The position numbers and the translations under genes were made by a program. Below, in pieces: positions 36,276 through 46,500 of a stretch of DNA of 64,000 nucleotides (positions are counted from its first letter, which is position 1; each line of letters begins with the position of its first letter). The notes beneath the pieces are model-generated. The model did not search any database, was not told the DNA's origin, and saw only the letters and a program-made list of their open reading frames with translations. The stretch comes from Flavobacteriales bacterium (GTDB taxonomy: Bacteria; Bacteroidota; Bacteroidia; Flavobacteriales_D; Sanyastnellaceae): NCBI GenBank assembly GCA_022447625.1, contig JAKVAX010000015.1, positions 25,099 to 89,098 on the forward strand, in the 5' to 3' direction.

Positions 36276-38177
36276 GTGGAAGGAATCATCAACTACCTGT
36301 CAGTAGAAGGCGTGTCGCGACGCTTTGGAGAAAGACTCATTTTTGAAGACATCACCTTTGGTGTCAATAAGGGACAGAAAGTCGCGTTGGTTGCTCGCAA
36401 CGGGACTGGGAAGACCACGCTGTTGAAAATTCTAACTGGGGAGGATACTCCTGATACCGGAAGCGTTACCTACAACAACGATGTCAAGCTAGCCTACCTC
36501 GCTCAAGAGCACGGACTCAAAGAAGAGCTATCTATCCTAGGGAATCTTTTTGATGCAGATAACGAGATGGTGAAAGCCATTCGAGTCTATGAAGAACTCT
36601 TGCTCAATGAAGCAGAGGCTGACCAAGATGCATTGCAAAAGGCGATCAATCGGATGGATCAGATGAATGCGTGGAACTACGAGGCCAACGCGAAGCAGAT
36701 TCTTGGGAAGTTGAACATCCACGACCTGAACATGCAGGTGAGTACTATGAGTGGTGGGGAGAAGCGTAGGGTAGCGCTAGCCAAGGCGCTCATTGCTCAG
36801 CCCGACATGTTGTTGCTTGATGAGCCAACCAACCACCTTGATCTCGATATGATTGAGTGGTTGGAAGATTACCTCGCCCGCACCAATATGACCCTCTTGA
36901 TGGTGACGCACGATCGCTACTTTCTTGAAGTAGTCTGCGATGAGATTCTGGAGATCGACGATATGAAGATCTACCGCTACAAGGGGAACTTCTCGTATTT
37001 CTTGGAAAAAAAGGCGGAACGAGAAGAGTTAGAGTTCGTCAACAGAGAAAAGGCGAGAAACTTGATGCGTCGGGAGTTGCAATGGGTTCGTACACAGCCG
37101 AAGGCTCGTACTACTAAATCGAAGGCACGTCTTGGTGCATTTAAAGATTTGAAGAAGGCCGCCCATGTTCGTCTAGAAGAAGATGAATTGAAACTTCAAC
37201 TGAACCCGCACCGATTAGGAGGTAAGATCGTTGAGCTTCATCGCTTGAAGAAACAATTCGGGGAGAAGAAACTGATTGATGGCTACGATTACATGTTCCG
37301 AAAAGGCGAGAAGATGGGAATCGTTGGTCCGAACGGATCAGGGAAAAGTACCTTCCTCAACATGCTCACGGGGTCAGAAGAAGTGGATGGGGGTAAGGTG
37401 GTCATCGGTGAAACGGTGGTTTTCGGTTACTACACGCAGAAGGGAATCAAATTCAAAGAAGGACAGCGTGTTGTTGAAGCCATCAAGGAAATAGCAGAGG
37501 TCATTCCATTGAAAGGAGGAGCAAAGATCAGTGCAGCACAAATGCTTGAGCGTTTCTTGTTCCCGCGTTCAATGCACCATCAATACATCAGCAAATTGAG
37601 TGGGGGTGAGCGCAAACGACTTTACTTGCTCACCATTCTCATGGCGAATCCGAATTTCTTGATTCTCGATGAACCTACGAACGACCTAGATATCTTCACC
37701 CTGTCTGTGCTGGAGGATTACTTGCAAGATTTTCCGGGTTGCTTGGTTATTGTGAGCCACGACCGTTACTTCATGGACAAGCTCGTGGAGCACGTGTTGC
37801 TCTTCGGAAATGAAGGGAAGATCAGAGATATACCAGGGAACTATTCCGCGTATCGCGCTAAGATTTCTGAAGAAGAACGCCAAGCTAAAGCGCTGAACAA
37901 AGAGATTAAGGCGGCTCAGCCGAAGGTGGTCAAGAAGGAAACAACCGATTCCGGCGATAAGCCAAAGAAACTCTCATACAAAGAGAAGTATGAGCTCGAA
38001 CAGATTACTAAGCGACTAGAGGAACTTGAAGTGTTGAAGGCAGGATTGGAGGAAAAGCTCAATGACCCTTCGCTCGATCATGAGAAGCTTTCAGCCGTTT
38101 CAGCGGAGCTCGGAGAAGTGATGTCTGAGCTTGATGAGAAGGAAATGCGTTGGTTGGAGTTGAGTGAGATTGCGTAG
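36276..38177 (+). CDS. ABC-F family ATPase (Uup-like)
   Basis: 633 residues from GTG 36276; upstream in-frame codons only translate the repeat array. Two ATP-binding cassettes: Walker A ARNGTGKTTLL and GPNGSGKSTFL; signatures MSGGEKRRVALAKAL and LSGGERKRLYLL; Walker B LLLDEPTNHLD and LILDEPTNDLD. No membrane segments. A linker between cassettes is followed by a C-terminal coiled coil (YELEQITKRLEELEVLKAGLE), as in Uup. Members act on ribosomes or on branched DNA. Head of an operon with elaA-like and dinB-like genes (9-bp gap, then 4-bp overlap). Confidence 0.92.
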   Translation: MEGIINYLSVEGVSRRFGERLIFEDITFGVNKGQKVALVARNGTGKTTLLKILTGEDTPDTGSVTYNNDVKLAYLAQEHGLKEELSILGNLFDADNEMVKAIRVYEELLLNEAEADQDALQKAINRMDQMNAWNYEANAKQILGKLNIHDLNMQVSTMSGGEKRRVALAKALIAQPDMLLLDEPTNHLDLDMIEWLEDYLARTNMTLLMVTHDRYFLEVVCDEILEIDDMKIYRYKGNFSYFLEKKAEREELEFVNREKARNLMRRELQWVRTQPKARTTKSKARLGAFKDLKKAAHVRLEEDELKLQLNPHRLGGKIVELHRLKKQFGEKKLIDGYDYMFRKGEKMGIVGPNGSGKSTFLNMLTGSEEVDGGKVVIGETVVFGYYTQKGIKFKEGQRVVEAIKEIAEVIPLKGGAKISAAQMLERFLFPRSMHHQYISKLSGGERKRLYLLTILMANPNFLILDEPTNDLDIFTLSVLEDYLQDFPGCLVIVSHDRYFMDKLVEHVLLFGNEGKIRDIPGNYSAYRAKISEEERQAKALNKEIKAAQPKVVKKETTDSGDKPKKLSYKEKYELEQITKRLEELEVLKAGLEEKLNDPSLDHEKLSAVSAELGEVMSELDEKEMRWLELSEIA

Positions 38178-38186
38178 CTTGTCTGC

Positions 38187-38633
38187 GTGAAGTGGATCTC
38201 AAAACATTGGAACGACCTTTCGAAAGAAGAACTCTACGACTTTACCGTGCTGCGTATTGGAATCTTCGTGGTTGAACAAGATTGTCCTTATCCAGAATTT
38301 GATGGTAAAGATCAGCGATCAACACACTTGTGGTGCCTTGACAGCCAAGACGCTGTTGTAGCCTACTTACGCATTGTAGAACCAGGCGTGAGCTATGAAG
38401 AAGTATCTATTGGACGTGTTGCTGTTCATGAACGCTATCGCGGAAGCGGCATTGGACGTGAATTGATGGAGCAAGGTATGGCAGAAGTCGAGCGTTTATT
38501 CGGTAAAGTACCCATCAGATTGAGCGCACAGGAGTATTTAAGAAGCTTCTACAAAAGCTTAGGCTACATCCCAGTTGGCGAAGGCTACCTAGAAGACGGG
38601 ATTCCGCATGTTGAAATGCTATACACCCCATGA
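38187..38633 (+). CDS. GNAT acetyltransferase, ElaA-like
   Basis: 148 residues from GTG 38187. The N-terminus LRIGIFVVEQDCPYPEFDGKDQRSTHL is typical of ElaA; acetyl-CoA binding RVAVHERYRGSGIGRELM and the late LSAQEYLRSFYKSLGY with DGIPHVEM follow. Substrate unknown. The CGCTATCGCGGAA motif overlaps the codons for RYRGSG of the acetyl-CoA loop. The stop overlaps the next ATG by 4 bp. Confidence 0.92.
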   Translation: MKWISKHWNDLSKEELYDFTVLRIGIFVVEQDCPYPEFDGKDQRSTHLWCLDSQDAVVAYLRIVEPGVSYEEVSIGRVAVHERYRGSGIGRELMEQGMAEVERLFGKVPIRLSAQEYLRSFYKSLGYIPVGEGYLEDGIPHVEMLYTP

Positions 38634-39157
38634 AAGAACAGATCAAACAACGTTGGATCGGAATGGAGAAGCAAAAGGAGATTTTTCTATCCACGATCGA
38701 GAATTGGACTGATAAACAGCTATACTGGTCTCCTGTAGGCGAATGGAATGCAATTCAAATTGCCGATCATTTGATCACCAGTGAGTACGGGACCGTGAGT
38801 TACATGCAGAAAAAGACACAAGCTCCCTCATCAGAAATTCCTGTAGCCGGAACTGAATCTAAGAAAGAGTCAGAAGTCTTGAATGATGCACTTATTTCAG
38901 ACAAGAAATGGAAAGCACCTGCAGTCTTACCTGATCCAAAAGACAACATGTCTCCTCAAGAAATGAAGTCAAAGTGGATTCACATAAGAAGTAAGCTCGA
39001 CAGCTTTCTGAACAACTTGGATGAAGCATACTACGATAAACAAGTTTTCAAACACCCTTTCGCAGGAAGAATGAACCTAGAACAAACTCTGGGCTTTCTA
39101 GAGCATCATATCGAGCATCATGTACATCAGCTCAACAGACTAAAAGAGCGGATGTAG
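38630..39157 (+). CDS. DinB family protein (four-helix putative metal-dependent enzyme)
   Basis: 175 residues. GEWNAIQIADHLITSEYG supplies the first histidine of the DinB fold, and FLEHHIEHHVHQLNRL at the C-terminus supplies the others. DinB-like proteins are often metal-dependent thiol transferases; the substrate here is unknown. Third gene of the ABC-F operon by overlap. Confidence 0.85.
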   Translation: MKEQIKQRWIGMEKQKEIFLSTIENWTDKQLYWSPVGEWNAIQIADHLITSEYGTVSYMQKKTQAPSSEIPVAGTESKKESEVLNDALISDKKWKAPAVLPDPKDNMSPQEMKSKWIHIRSKLDSFLNNLDEAYYDKQVFKHPFAGRMNLEQTLGFLEHHIEHHVHQLNRLKERM

Positions 39158-39176
39158 CTTTCGGCCTTCGACCTGC

Positions 39177-39319
39177 GCCGTAGGCTGTATGCAGTATGCG
39201 GTAGGCTGATTAGCATGGTTAGTTCGCCTTTGGCGATAGCGTGAATAGCATGGTTAGTTCGCCTTTGGCGATAGCATGGTTAGTCTGTCCACCGTCCACC
39301 GTCCACTGTCTATCTTTTA
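39177..39319. repeat. composite intergenic repeat: GTAGGCTG words, two 38-bp-type hairpin elements, GTCCAC array
   Basis: 39177-39210 has GTAGGCTGTATGCAGTATGC-type words. 39212-39240 and 39247-39284 are two copies of the AGCATGGTTAG-TTCGCC-TTT-GGCGA-TAGC element, the second complete at 38 bp. 39286-39319 is a GTCCACCGTCCAC array. Modules abut without spacer genes. Confidence 0.8.
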
Positions 39320-39327
39320 TAGCCTAC

Positions 39328-39363
39328 AAAAAAAAGAGCAGCCCTAAAGACAGCCCTTTTCTC
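39328..39363 (-). terminator. possible weak terminator of the T9SS propeller gene
   Basis: Minus strand: AAAAGGGC ... GCTCTTTT can pair with one G-U, followed by eight T; the loop repeats AGGGCTG. 31 bp beyond the stop at 39394. Confidence 0.4.
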
Positions 39364-39393
39364 GCTAATGGTAAGTATTGCAGATGATTCCGG

Positions 39394-41013
39394 TTATTCA
39401 ACTATCAATCGTTTAGTTTCGATCTTGGTACCTGTGGTGAGTCGGACCAAGAAAATTCCGGCACTCAAATCATGGATGCTGATTTGATGGGTGGCGTTGG
39501 TACCGGGGACATCCTTCCGATAGACGAGTTTTCCTTCTAAGTTGTAAACCTCAAGGTGTGATACAGTCCCTTTGATCGTTTTCAAGCTGGCCGTGACTTG
39601 ACCTGCAGTAGGATTAGGGAAGAGCGACAAGCGCTGGTAAATCTCGGCACCGATATCATGCGAAGGCGAACCCACTGGAGCTGACTCCAAAGGTGAATCG
39701 CTGCAAATAACTTCTGAGCTGAGGGCTCCTTGAACCGAAACAAGGAAGTCAGAGCTCAGACTCTCCATTTCCTCTCCTCTCAACTCGAGCTCCGGACTTC
39801 CTGTTTCAAATTCAACATTAGATACTTCAAATTCTGATGAGTAGGCGTTATTGCACATGCAACGCCCATCTTGGTCAACCTTGACCATGAGTCCACTGTA
39901 GAATCCTTGTCCGAAACTACGTGACTCTCCCACGATAGCTAGTCCATCATCTGATGTCTTGGCTACCCCGTGAGCAACTTCTTTATTGTCTCCTCCATAA
40001 GCAGAAGTATACTTCAATACACCATCGTCATTGATCCATAAGACTGAATAGTCCAGTCCGCCCTGTCCGAAGCTTGAAGAAGCTCCAACTACGGCAAAGA
40101 GATCGTTCTTGATGTATTCAATATTGGTTCCGTGATCATTGGAGAAAGCTCCATAGGTCTTCGCCCATTGGATGACTCCATCTTGATTGAAACGGATAAT
40201 GTAAATGTCGTTCAGGCCGGCACCCGCGCTGTTTGTGTCGCCACTTACTAAAAGGTCGCCTTCAGGTGTCATGACGATGTCCCATGCCAACTCGTTTTCT
40301 GGAAGATCAAAGTTGCGTGTCCAGTCTAGTTCCCCTTCGCCAGACAACTTCATGAGCATTGAACTATAGTTGTTAGTAGCGTCGGCCATATGACCCCAGA
40401 CGAAGATTTTACCTTCTGGACTCACTTCCAAACCAAGCGGAACCTCATACAATTGCGTTCCATACACCATGGTCCAAAGTTGATTACCTGTCAAGTCGTA
40501 TTTCGATACGAAAACGTCGTATCCTCCCTGAGCATCGTAAGAATTGGTCATTCCGGTAACCACGATTTCGTCGTTTTCTGTAACCTTGATATCTCTGATT
40601 TGGTCATCTGCATTTTCACCAATTACGGTTGTCCAAATGACTTCTCCGTCAAGGTTCATTTCACACAAAACACCGTCAGGTAATCCTGTTTCTGATACAG
40701 ATTGAGTAGTTCCAGCTAATAAGAGACTCCCATTGGGAAGTGCTGTCACCTTTTTGAAAGATTCCGAAGCACCGGCACCAAGGGTTTGGGCCCATATTAC
40801 TTCGCCGTACACACTGGTACGAATAACAACTGCGTCATTGCCACCTTGTCCGGTTCCATTACTGAAACCTACCATGACCATGCCGTTGTCTTCTAATTGC
40901 ATAGCGTCGTTCAGAAAGTCGATGCCTTCTGTCGAATACACTTGCTGATACTGTTGAGCGGAGACTGTGGCAGATATTACTATCGCTACCACAGCTAGAA
41001 TTGATTTATACAT
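39394..41013 (-). CDS. secreted beta-propeller protein with T9SS sorting domain
   Basis: 539 residues: signal peptide (MYKSILAVVAIVISATVSAQ), then about six ~50-residue blades with the theme GGxDxxVxKxDxxGxxxWxxxYG (QGGNDAVVIRTSVYGEVIWAQTLG, AQGGYDVFVSKYDLTGNQLW, GLNDIYIIRFNQDGVIQWAKTYG), a short linker, and a type A sorting domain (LFPNPTAGQVTASL ... GIFLVRLTTGTKIETKRLIV). Predicted surface-attached or released protein; no catalytic motif. The blades resemble the SBBP-like repeats found in many flavobacterial exoproteins. Confidence 0.9.
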   Translation of the reverse strand: MYKSILAVVAIVISATVSAQQYQQVYSTEGIDFLNDAMQLEDNGMVMVGFSNGTGQGGNDAVVIRTSVYGEVIWAQTLGAGASESFKKVTALPNGSLLLAGTTQSVSETGLPDGVLCEMNLDGEVIWTTVIGENADDQIRDIKVTENDEIVVTGMTNSYDAQGGYDVFVSKYDLTGNQLWTMVYGTQLYEVPLGLEVSPEGKIFVWGHMADATNNYSSMLMKLSGEGELDWTRNFDLPENELAWDIVMTPEGDLLVSGDTNSAGAGLNDIYIIRFNQDGVIQWAKTYGAFSNDHGTNIEYIKNDLFAVVGASSSFGQGGLDYSVLWINDDGVLKYTSAYGGDNKEVAHGVAKTSDDGLAIVGESRSFGQGFYSGLMVKVDQDGRCMCNNAYSSEFEVSNVEFETGSPELELRGEEMESLSSDFLVSVQGALSSEVICSDSPLESAPVGSPSHDIGAEIYQRLSLFPNPTAGQVTASLKTIKGTVSHLEVYNLEGKLVYRKDVPGTNATHQISIHDLSAGIFLVRLTTGTKIETKRLIVE

Positions 41014-41149
41014 AGTTCGAAAGATTAGGTTGATACTCGATCACTTAGGGTTACGCCGGTGATGAAGGGAGGTCTGTGGGATTGTGTATGATGAAAGTGT
41101 CAGTGAAATTCCCTTGATCTGTAGGGCAATTCCTCATCGCCACTTTTGG

Positions 41150-41157
41150 TACATTTG
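41150..41157 (+). promoter_or_regulatory. -7 promoter element of the glycosyltransferase gene
   Basis: TACATTTG, exact TAnnTTTG, six bases before the ATG at 41164, implying a leaderless or near-leaderless transcript. Confidence 0.6.
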
Positions 41158-41163
41158 CCGCAG

Positions 41164-42180
41164 ATGGGAAGCTCTGTTGCTATTGTGATTCCGTGCCTCA
41201 ATGAAAAAGCCTACATCGGCAGGTGCATTGAGTCTATCCTCGACCAAGATTATGCGGAGGGGAGTATCGATGTATTCATCGCAGATGGAATGAGCGATGA
41301 TGGCACACGAGAGATTATTGGTTCATACAGCAAGGAGCATCCGAATGTCCATCTCGTTGACAACCCTATCAAACACACTCCAGTGGCGTTGAATTTGGGT
41401 ATCAAAGCTTCGACAAGTGACGTGGTGATTATCCTTGGCGCTCACGCGGAATTGTATGAGAACTTCGTTTCAAAGAACATCGAAGCCCTTGAGGTGCACC
41501 CTGATGCTGGATGTGTTGGCGGTGTCATTGAGAACGTCAACGAAAACGAAACGGCTGCGATTATCGGTCGGGCCATGGCTTCCCCTTTTGGAGTTGGTAA
41601 CGCGCGATTCCGAACAGGAGGGAAGGCAGCTTATGTTGATACCGTGGCCTTTGGTGCCTATAGAAAAGAGGTCTTCGAGCAAATTGGGTTATTCGATGAA
41701 GAGCTGGTACGAAACCAAGATGATGAGTTCAACTACCGTCTGACTTCTTCTGGCTCTAAAGTGTGGTTTGATCCAAAGATTCGTTCGAAATACTACGTTC
41801 GAAGTAGTTATTCCAAGCTGTTCAAACAGTACCGTCAATATGGCTATTGGAAAGTCTATGTCAACAAAAAACACGGTGCTGTCACTAGCATTCGTCAGTT
41901 AATCCCGTTCTTTTTTGTGGCTTTTTTAATGGTAGGTAGTTTGCTCTCTATTTTCTTCCCGCTAGCGCGGAACGCCTTCGGCTTCGGCCTGGTGTTATGG
42001 TTCATAGGAGCTATGATTGGAGCACTTTGGGCGCAGTCAAGATCCGCACAAATCGGAGGTGTAATCGCATCTTTTTTCCTTTTACACGTTAGTTATGGGC
42101 TAGGATATGCGAAGGGACTACTTGATTTCCTAATTTTAGGAAGGAAGCCTGCGCGATCTGGATACCGCACAACTCGTTGA
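41164..42180 (+). CDS. family 2 glycosyltransferase
   Basis: 338 residues from ATG 41164 (the -7 element overlaps the six codons between an in-frame TTG and this ATG). GT-A domain: AIVIPCLNEKAYIGRCIESIL, DVFIADGMSDDGT, AHAELYENF, then NQDDEFNYRL as the acceptor-side acidic motif. Two to three C-terminal membrane helices (LIPFFFVAFLMVG, GFGLVLWFIGAMIG). Likely a membrane-associated enzyme of surface polysaccharide or exopolysaccharide synthesis. The stop overlaps the next TTG start. Carries CGCTAGCGCGGAA at 41960 and the near copy at 41439. Confidence 0.92.
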   Translation: MGSSVAIVIPCLNEKAYIGRCIESILDQDYAEGSIDVFIADGMSDDGTREIIGSYSKEHPNVHLVDNPIKHTPVALNLGIKASTSDVVIILGAHAELYENFVSKNIEALEVHPDAGCVGGVIENVNENETAAIIGRAMASPFGVGNARFRTGGKAAYVDTVAFGAYRKEVFEQIGLFDEELVRNQDDEFNYRLTSSGSKVWFDPKIRSKYYVRSSYSKLFKQYRQYGYWKVYVNKKHGAVTSIRQLIPFFFVAFLMVGSLLSIFFPLARNAFGFGLVLWFIGAMIGALWAQSRSAQIGGVIASFFLLHVSYGLGYAKGLLDFLILGRKPARSGYRTTR

Positions 42181-43469
42181 ATTTGAAAGAAAACGATCAC
42201 TCCAAAACCCGAAGAATCCATGCTTGGTTGACATTGGCAATTGCTGCCATGTTGCCCATTAGCAAACGATTGATACCACCGTTGGTTATCCTTTGGGTGA
42301 TTGCGAGTTTTTTCCTTTTCAGAAAACAACACGCTAGAAATGGTTGGCAGGCGCTCCTTGCCATGGCGCTCTATTACGTGTGCAACGCGGTATGGCTCTT
42401 TTCAAGTGAAGACCAAGCCTCCGCGAGCTTCGCATTGGAAGTGAAGGCCTCCTTATTCGTCTTCCCAATGACGTGGATGTTCCTCCCACAAGTGAATCTG
42501 CGGCAACGATTGAATATCCTACTTGCCTTGGTCTGGGGCTGCATCTCTTTCGTTGTCATCAGCCTTGTTCGGGCCATCTATATGTACATTCAGACCCAAG
42601 ATGCAGGGGCTTTCTATTACGCTGATCTAGCGTGGTTCTTTCACCCCACCTATCTCGCTACCTACGAAGCGATGGGCTTAGTAGTACTGGGGAGAATGCA
42701 GATGAAGAAGGTCTTTGCTCTCGGTAAACCATGGATTCACCACCTAGCGGGAGTTGTATTAATGGTTCATATCGGACTACTCTCTTCACGTGCCGGTTAT
42801 TTATGCGCCTTATTGGCGCTGCTCCTCGTTGCACTACAGGAGTTCAGAAGACGTCGTACCAAGATCGGATTGGTCTACATCATTAGTGGTATGGGCTTGT
42901 TGGCGTTAACCATCATGCTCACTCCTGGAAGCCAAAAACGTATTCAAGAAGTAGCCAGTTCTCAAGAGCAATTGGAGCAGGCCTTCAATGAACCCGGAGA
43001 AGAAACTCAAGTTAAAGCTAAGAGTAGTTCTGGAGGAAGATTAGTAGCATGGCGTTCTGCAGTTGAAATCATGCTCAATAAGCCATTTGGAGTAGGGACA
43101 GGAGACGTGACGACAGAACTCATGAAACTGTACGAACGTGACGGAGAAGACTACGCCTTACGCAAGCGGTTGAACCCGCACAATCAGTTCCTCCAAGCCG
43201 GGGTGGCCTTTGGTTGGATCGGTTTCTTAATCCTTTGTGCCGTCTTCTTTTTTGGATTTAGGCTCGCACTTCAACGGCGTGATTTCTTATTCCTCAGCTT
43301 CTTACTCATTTTAGGGTTGAATATGCTCTTTGAGAGCTTCCTTGAAGTGCAATCAGGTGTTGTATTTGTCGCCTTCTTCTACGGATTCTTCGTCAAGAGT
43401 CCGGTGAAAGAAAAATTCTACAAAGTAAAGGAGAACCATCGCCATGATGATCCTCCATTAGCCATGTAA
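42177..43469 (+). CDS. O-antigen ligase / polymerase family membrane protein
   Basis: 430 residues from a TTG that overlaps the previous TGA (TTGA), so translation is probably coupled; the next ATG is 24 codons in. About eleven membrane helices with a long periplasmic loop (~250-325) containing SSGGRLVAWRSAVEIMLNKPFGVGTGD and KRLNPHNQFLQAG, the Wzy_C pattern of WaaL/Wzy proteins. Joins or polymerises lipid-linked oligosaccharides. With the glycosyltransferase it forms a two-gene surface-glycan unit. Confidence 0.88.
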   Translation: MNLKENDHSKTRRIHAWLTLAIAAMLPISKRLIPPLVILWVIASFFLFRKQHARNGWQALLAMALYYVCNAVWLFSSEDQASASFALEVKASLFVFPMTWMFLPQVNLRQRLNILLALVWGCISFVVISLVRAIYMYIQTQDAGAFYYADLAWFFHPTYLATYEAMGLVVLGRMQMKKVFALGKPWIHHLAGVVLMVHIGLLSSRAGYLCALLALLLVALQEFRRRRTKIGLVYIISGMGLLALTIMLTPGSQKRIQEVASSQEQLEQAFNEPGEETQVKAKSSSGGRLVAWRSAVEIMLNKPFGVGTGDVTTELMKLYERDGEDYALRKRLNPHNQFLQAGVAFGWIGFLILCAVFFFGFRLALQRRDFLFLSFLLILGLNMLFESFLEVQSGVVFVAFFYGFFVKSPVKEKFYKVKENHRHDDPPLAM

Positions 43470-43515
43470 GACTCGGTTGTTCTAACCAAAGAGCCTATTC
43501 CGAATGAGAGAGTAG

Positions 43516-46500
43516 TTAGTTGCAGTTGCTTCCAAAAGCAGATAAGAATTGAAGTAGGTCGGCAGCAGCCACTTGGCCGTCGCCATTGAGATCCGCAGAG
43601 CATGAACCTACACAACCGAATTGAGAGAGGAGTTCCAATAAGTCTGCCGCAGCTACAACACCATCGCCATTGAAATCTTCTGGACAACCAACGGCACCGC
43701 TTCCGTCCATTGGGTTAGAAGGAGTAGCGCTAGCTAGGGTAAATGCTCCCATGATAGGATCAACATTGCTAGCAAACACCTCGTCAGAATCGTGGAAGCT
43801 GTAGCCTTCATTAAACCATGTTCCAGATTCAAAACGCGTTACGCGCAAGTCTGCTGGTGCATTAATTGGACCGCAACGATCTTCATAGAAGCTGAGGCCA
43901 ACAGAAGGACTGAAAGAACCTACGTGTGCTGTTGACCAGTACTCACATGATGAAATGTGATCAAGCCCAGTGTCCAGCATTCCCACCAAACCAGCTGAGG
44001 CAGGATCCACATGATGGAACTCAGCATCGTAATATTCTGATGCTGTATTCACGCCAGTGATAGTAATCATCCCCCAGAATCCGTTATCGCCAATAGGTAG
44101 TTCAAGCGTTCCCGTTCCTTGTTTGCGCGCAATACCGTCGATGAAACTGTTGTTACCACCGCCTGACCAACCAGTGTCTACCGCATTCCCGAAGATGACA
44201 CGGTAACTTGGGTCAGCCATGGTAATGTTTCCATTGGTCAACATCAACTGCGCGAAGTTGTCTTCAATGGTCAAGTTCGACTGAAGAACAACGTCTCCAG
44301 ATGCCTTGTCGATTTCGATGAATCCTTCAAGTTTATTCGGAGAGTTGTTGAGATCAAAGTTCTGATCCGTCGTGCCATTAAAGCTCACCTGGCTGCTAAC
44401 AATATTCAGAGAATTACCCAAAATTACATCGCCCAGCGCCACGATTTCGCTGTCGTATACATAGCCAGTGAGGAACTGCAGAATCTCGTTCACTACCATT
44501 GGGGCAGCCCCACTTAATGTGACCGCGGCGCCTCCTGATTTGGTGAAGTCGACATAAGACAGTTGAGGGGAGACTTCAAATTGAGCAGACACGTTAGACC
44601 CTCCACTGAAGATCAAACGACCACCATTTCCTTCCATACTACCTCCAAGCAAGGCCAGAGAACCAGTAACGTAGAGATCATCTACTGGAAGAGTGAAGCT
44701 TCCGCCTTCTATTGTCGTTGACAAGAACTTCCAATTGTGGGTGAGCAGGAATGTGTTGAAATCAACAGCTCCGCTTCGTTGGATGTAACGTGCTGCAGTA
44801 CTTCCGCTATTTGCTGTTCCAGCGTTACCATCGATAAAGGTTAATTGACCAGCCCCCATATCAACTTCCAAGGTGTCGAAGCTCAACCCGGTGTTGAGGT
44901 TGTTCATGGTATTGTTTGCACCAGTGAACAGAAGATCAAGGGTTCCTTTCACATGAGAGTTTCCGATGGTCACATCACCGCGCATATCAATACGTCCATT
45001 CCCATTCAGGTACCCTGAACTCATCAAGAGCGAGTTGATCACGATAATTGAATCACCGTTGCTGATATTAACGTTGGCTCCTCCAGATTTCTCCTGAATC
45101 AAATCGTAAAAGACGACACTTCCATTCGCGTTCCAATTTCGGTTATTCCCATTGTTGAATCGGAACTCACCCATGTTGTGTTCAAAATGTCCACCATTTG
45201 AAGTGTAGTGGCCGTTGAAATAAGTCGTTCCTGAGTATGCCTCAAAAGTTCCATCTGCCTCTACTGTGGTTGAGTTGATGTCCCAATCAACGTAGCTTCC
45301 TACGTTTTGGAATGCGAGCACTCCACGTTGAATCAAGATGGGATCCACGCCCACGTCACCGATGTTGAGGAAGCCATTCGTCGTTCCAAAGAAAACAGTG
45401 TCTTGTGCTTCGTCTTTATTGATCGTCAACAAGTCAAATAGGTTGGATGAACTGTTGTACGTGAGGTTGCTCGCTTCATCACCAATGAACGCCGCCGGTG
45501 CGTCTCCTTGCACATAAGTGTTTGTGATGGTCATGTCTTTTTCACATGCCAGCAATGCGTTCGGTCCGTTGAGGTAACCAGAACTTATAGTCATCAGGTT
45601 TTCTACGATTAGAGAGTCAGTGCCTTGAATAACCACATTGGCACCACCGCTCTTTTCCATTCTTAAGTCGTAGAAGCGAGTAGAAGAATTCCCATCCCAA
45701 GAGCGGTTGGAACTATCATTGAAGCGGACAAAGCCCATGTTGTGCTCAAAGCTGCCGCCATTGGCGGTATAGTTACCATTGAAGTAGATGGTGCCCGCTG
45801 GCGCCTCAAAGGTTCCATCCGGTTCCACGGTAGTGGAGAAAACATCCCAATCTACATGGCTTCCAAAATTCTCAAAGCGCAGGGTACCTTGTTGAATCAC
45901 GATAGGGTCGGTAACGCCATCACCTATGTTTAAGAAGGAATTAGTCGTACCGAATGAAACACTGGCTGAAGGGGTAGATTTGTTGACCGTAAGTAAGTCG
46001 AAGAGGTTCGAAGAGCTATTGTAAGTGAAAACGCCATTTGCCGGACCAACACAGGCCACGGGCGCATTTCCTTGGACATAAGTATTGGTCACCAATACAT
46101 CTTTTTCGCAGGCCACAAGTGCTGAAGGACCGTTGAGATATCCCGTCGCAAAAGTCATGAGATTCTCGACAATCAATTGATCTGAACCATCAATGGTGAC
46201 AGAAGCACCGCCTGATTTTTCCATTCGCAGATTGTAGAAACGCGTAGTCGTGTTCCCATTCCAGGTTCTGCTGTTGCCGTTGTCAAATCGAACGGTTCCC
46301 ATGTTATGATCGAAGCTTCCTCCGTTGGCCGTATAGTTTCCATTGAAGTAGATCGTACCCTCTGGAGCCACGAATTTCCCGTTTGATTCCACGGTAGTGT
46401 TCACCACGTTCCAATCAACATGATTCCCATAATCTTTGAAGGCAAGCGTTCCTTGTTCAACCACAATCGGATCAGATGAAACGTCACCGATATTCAATGT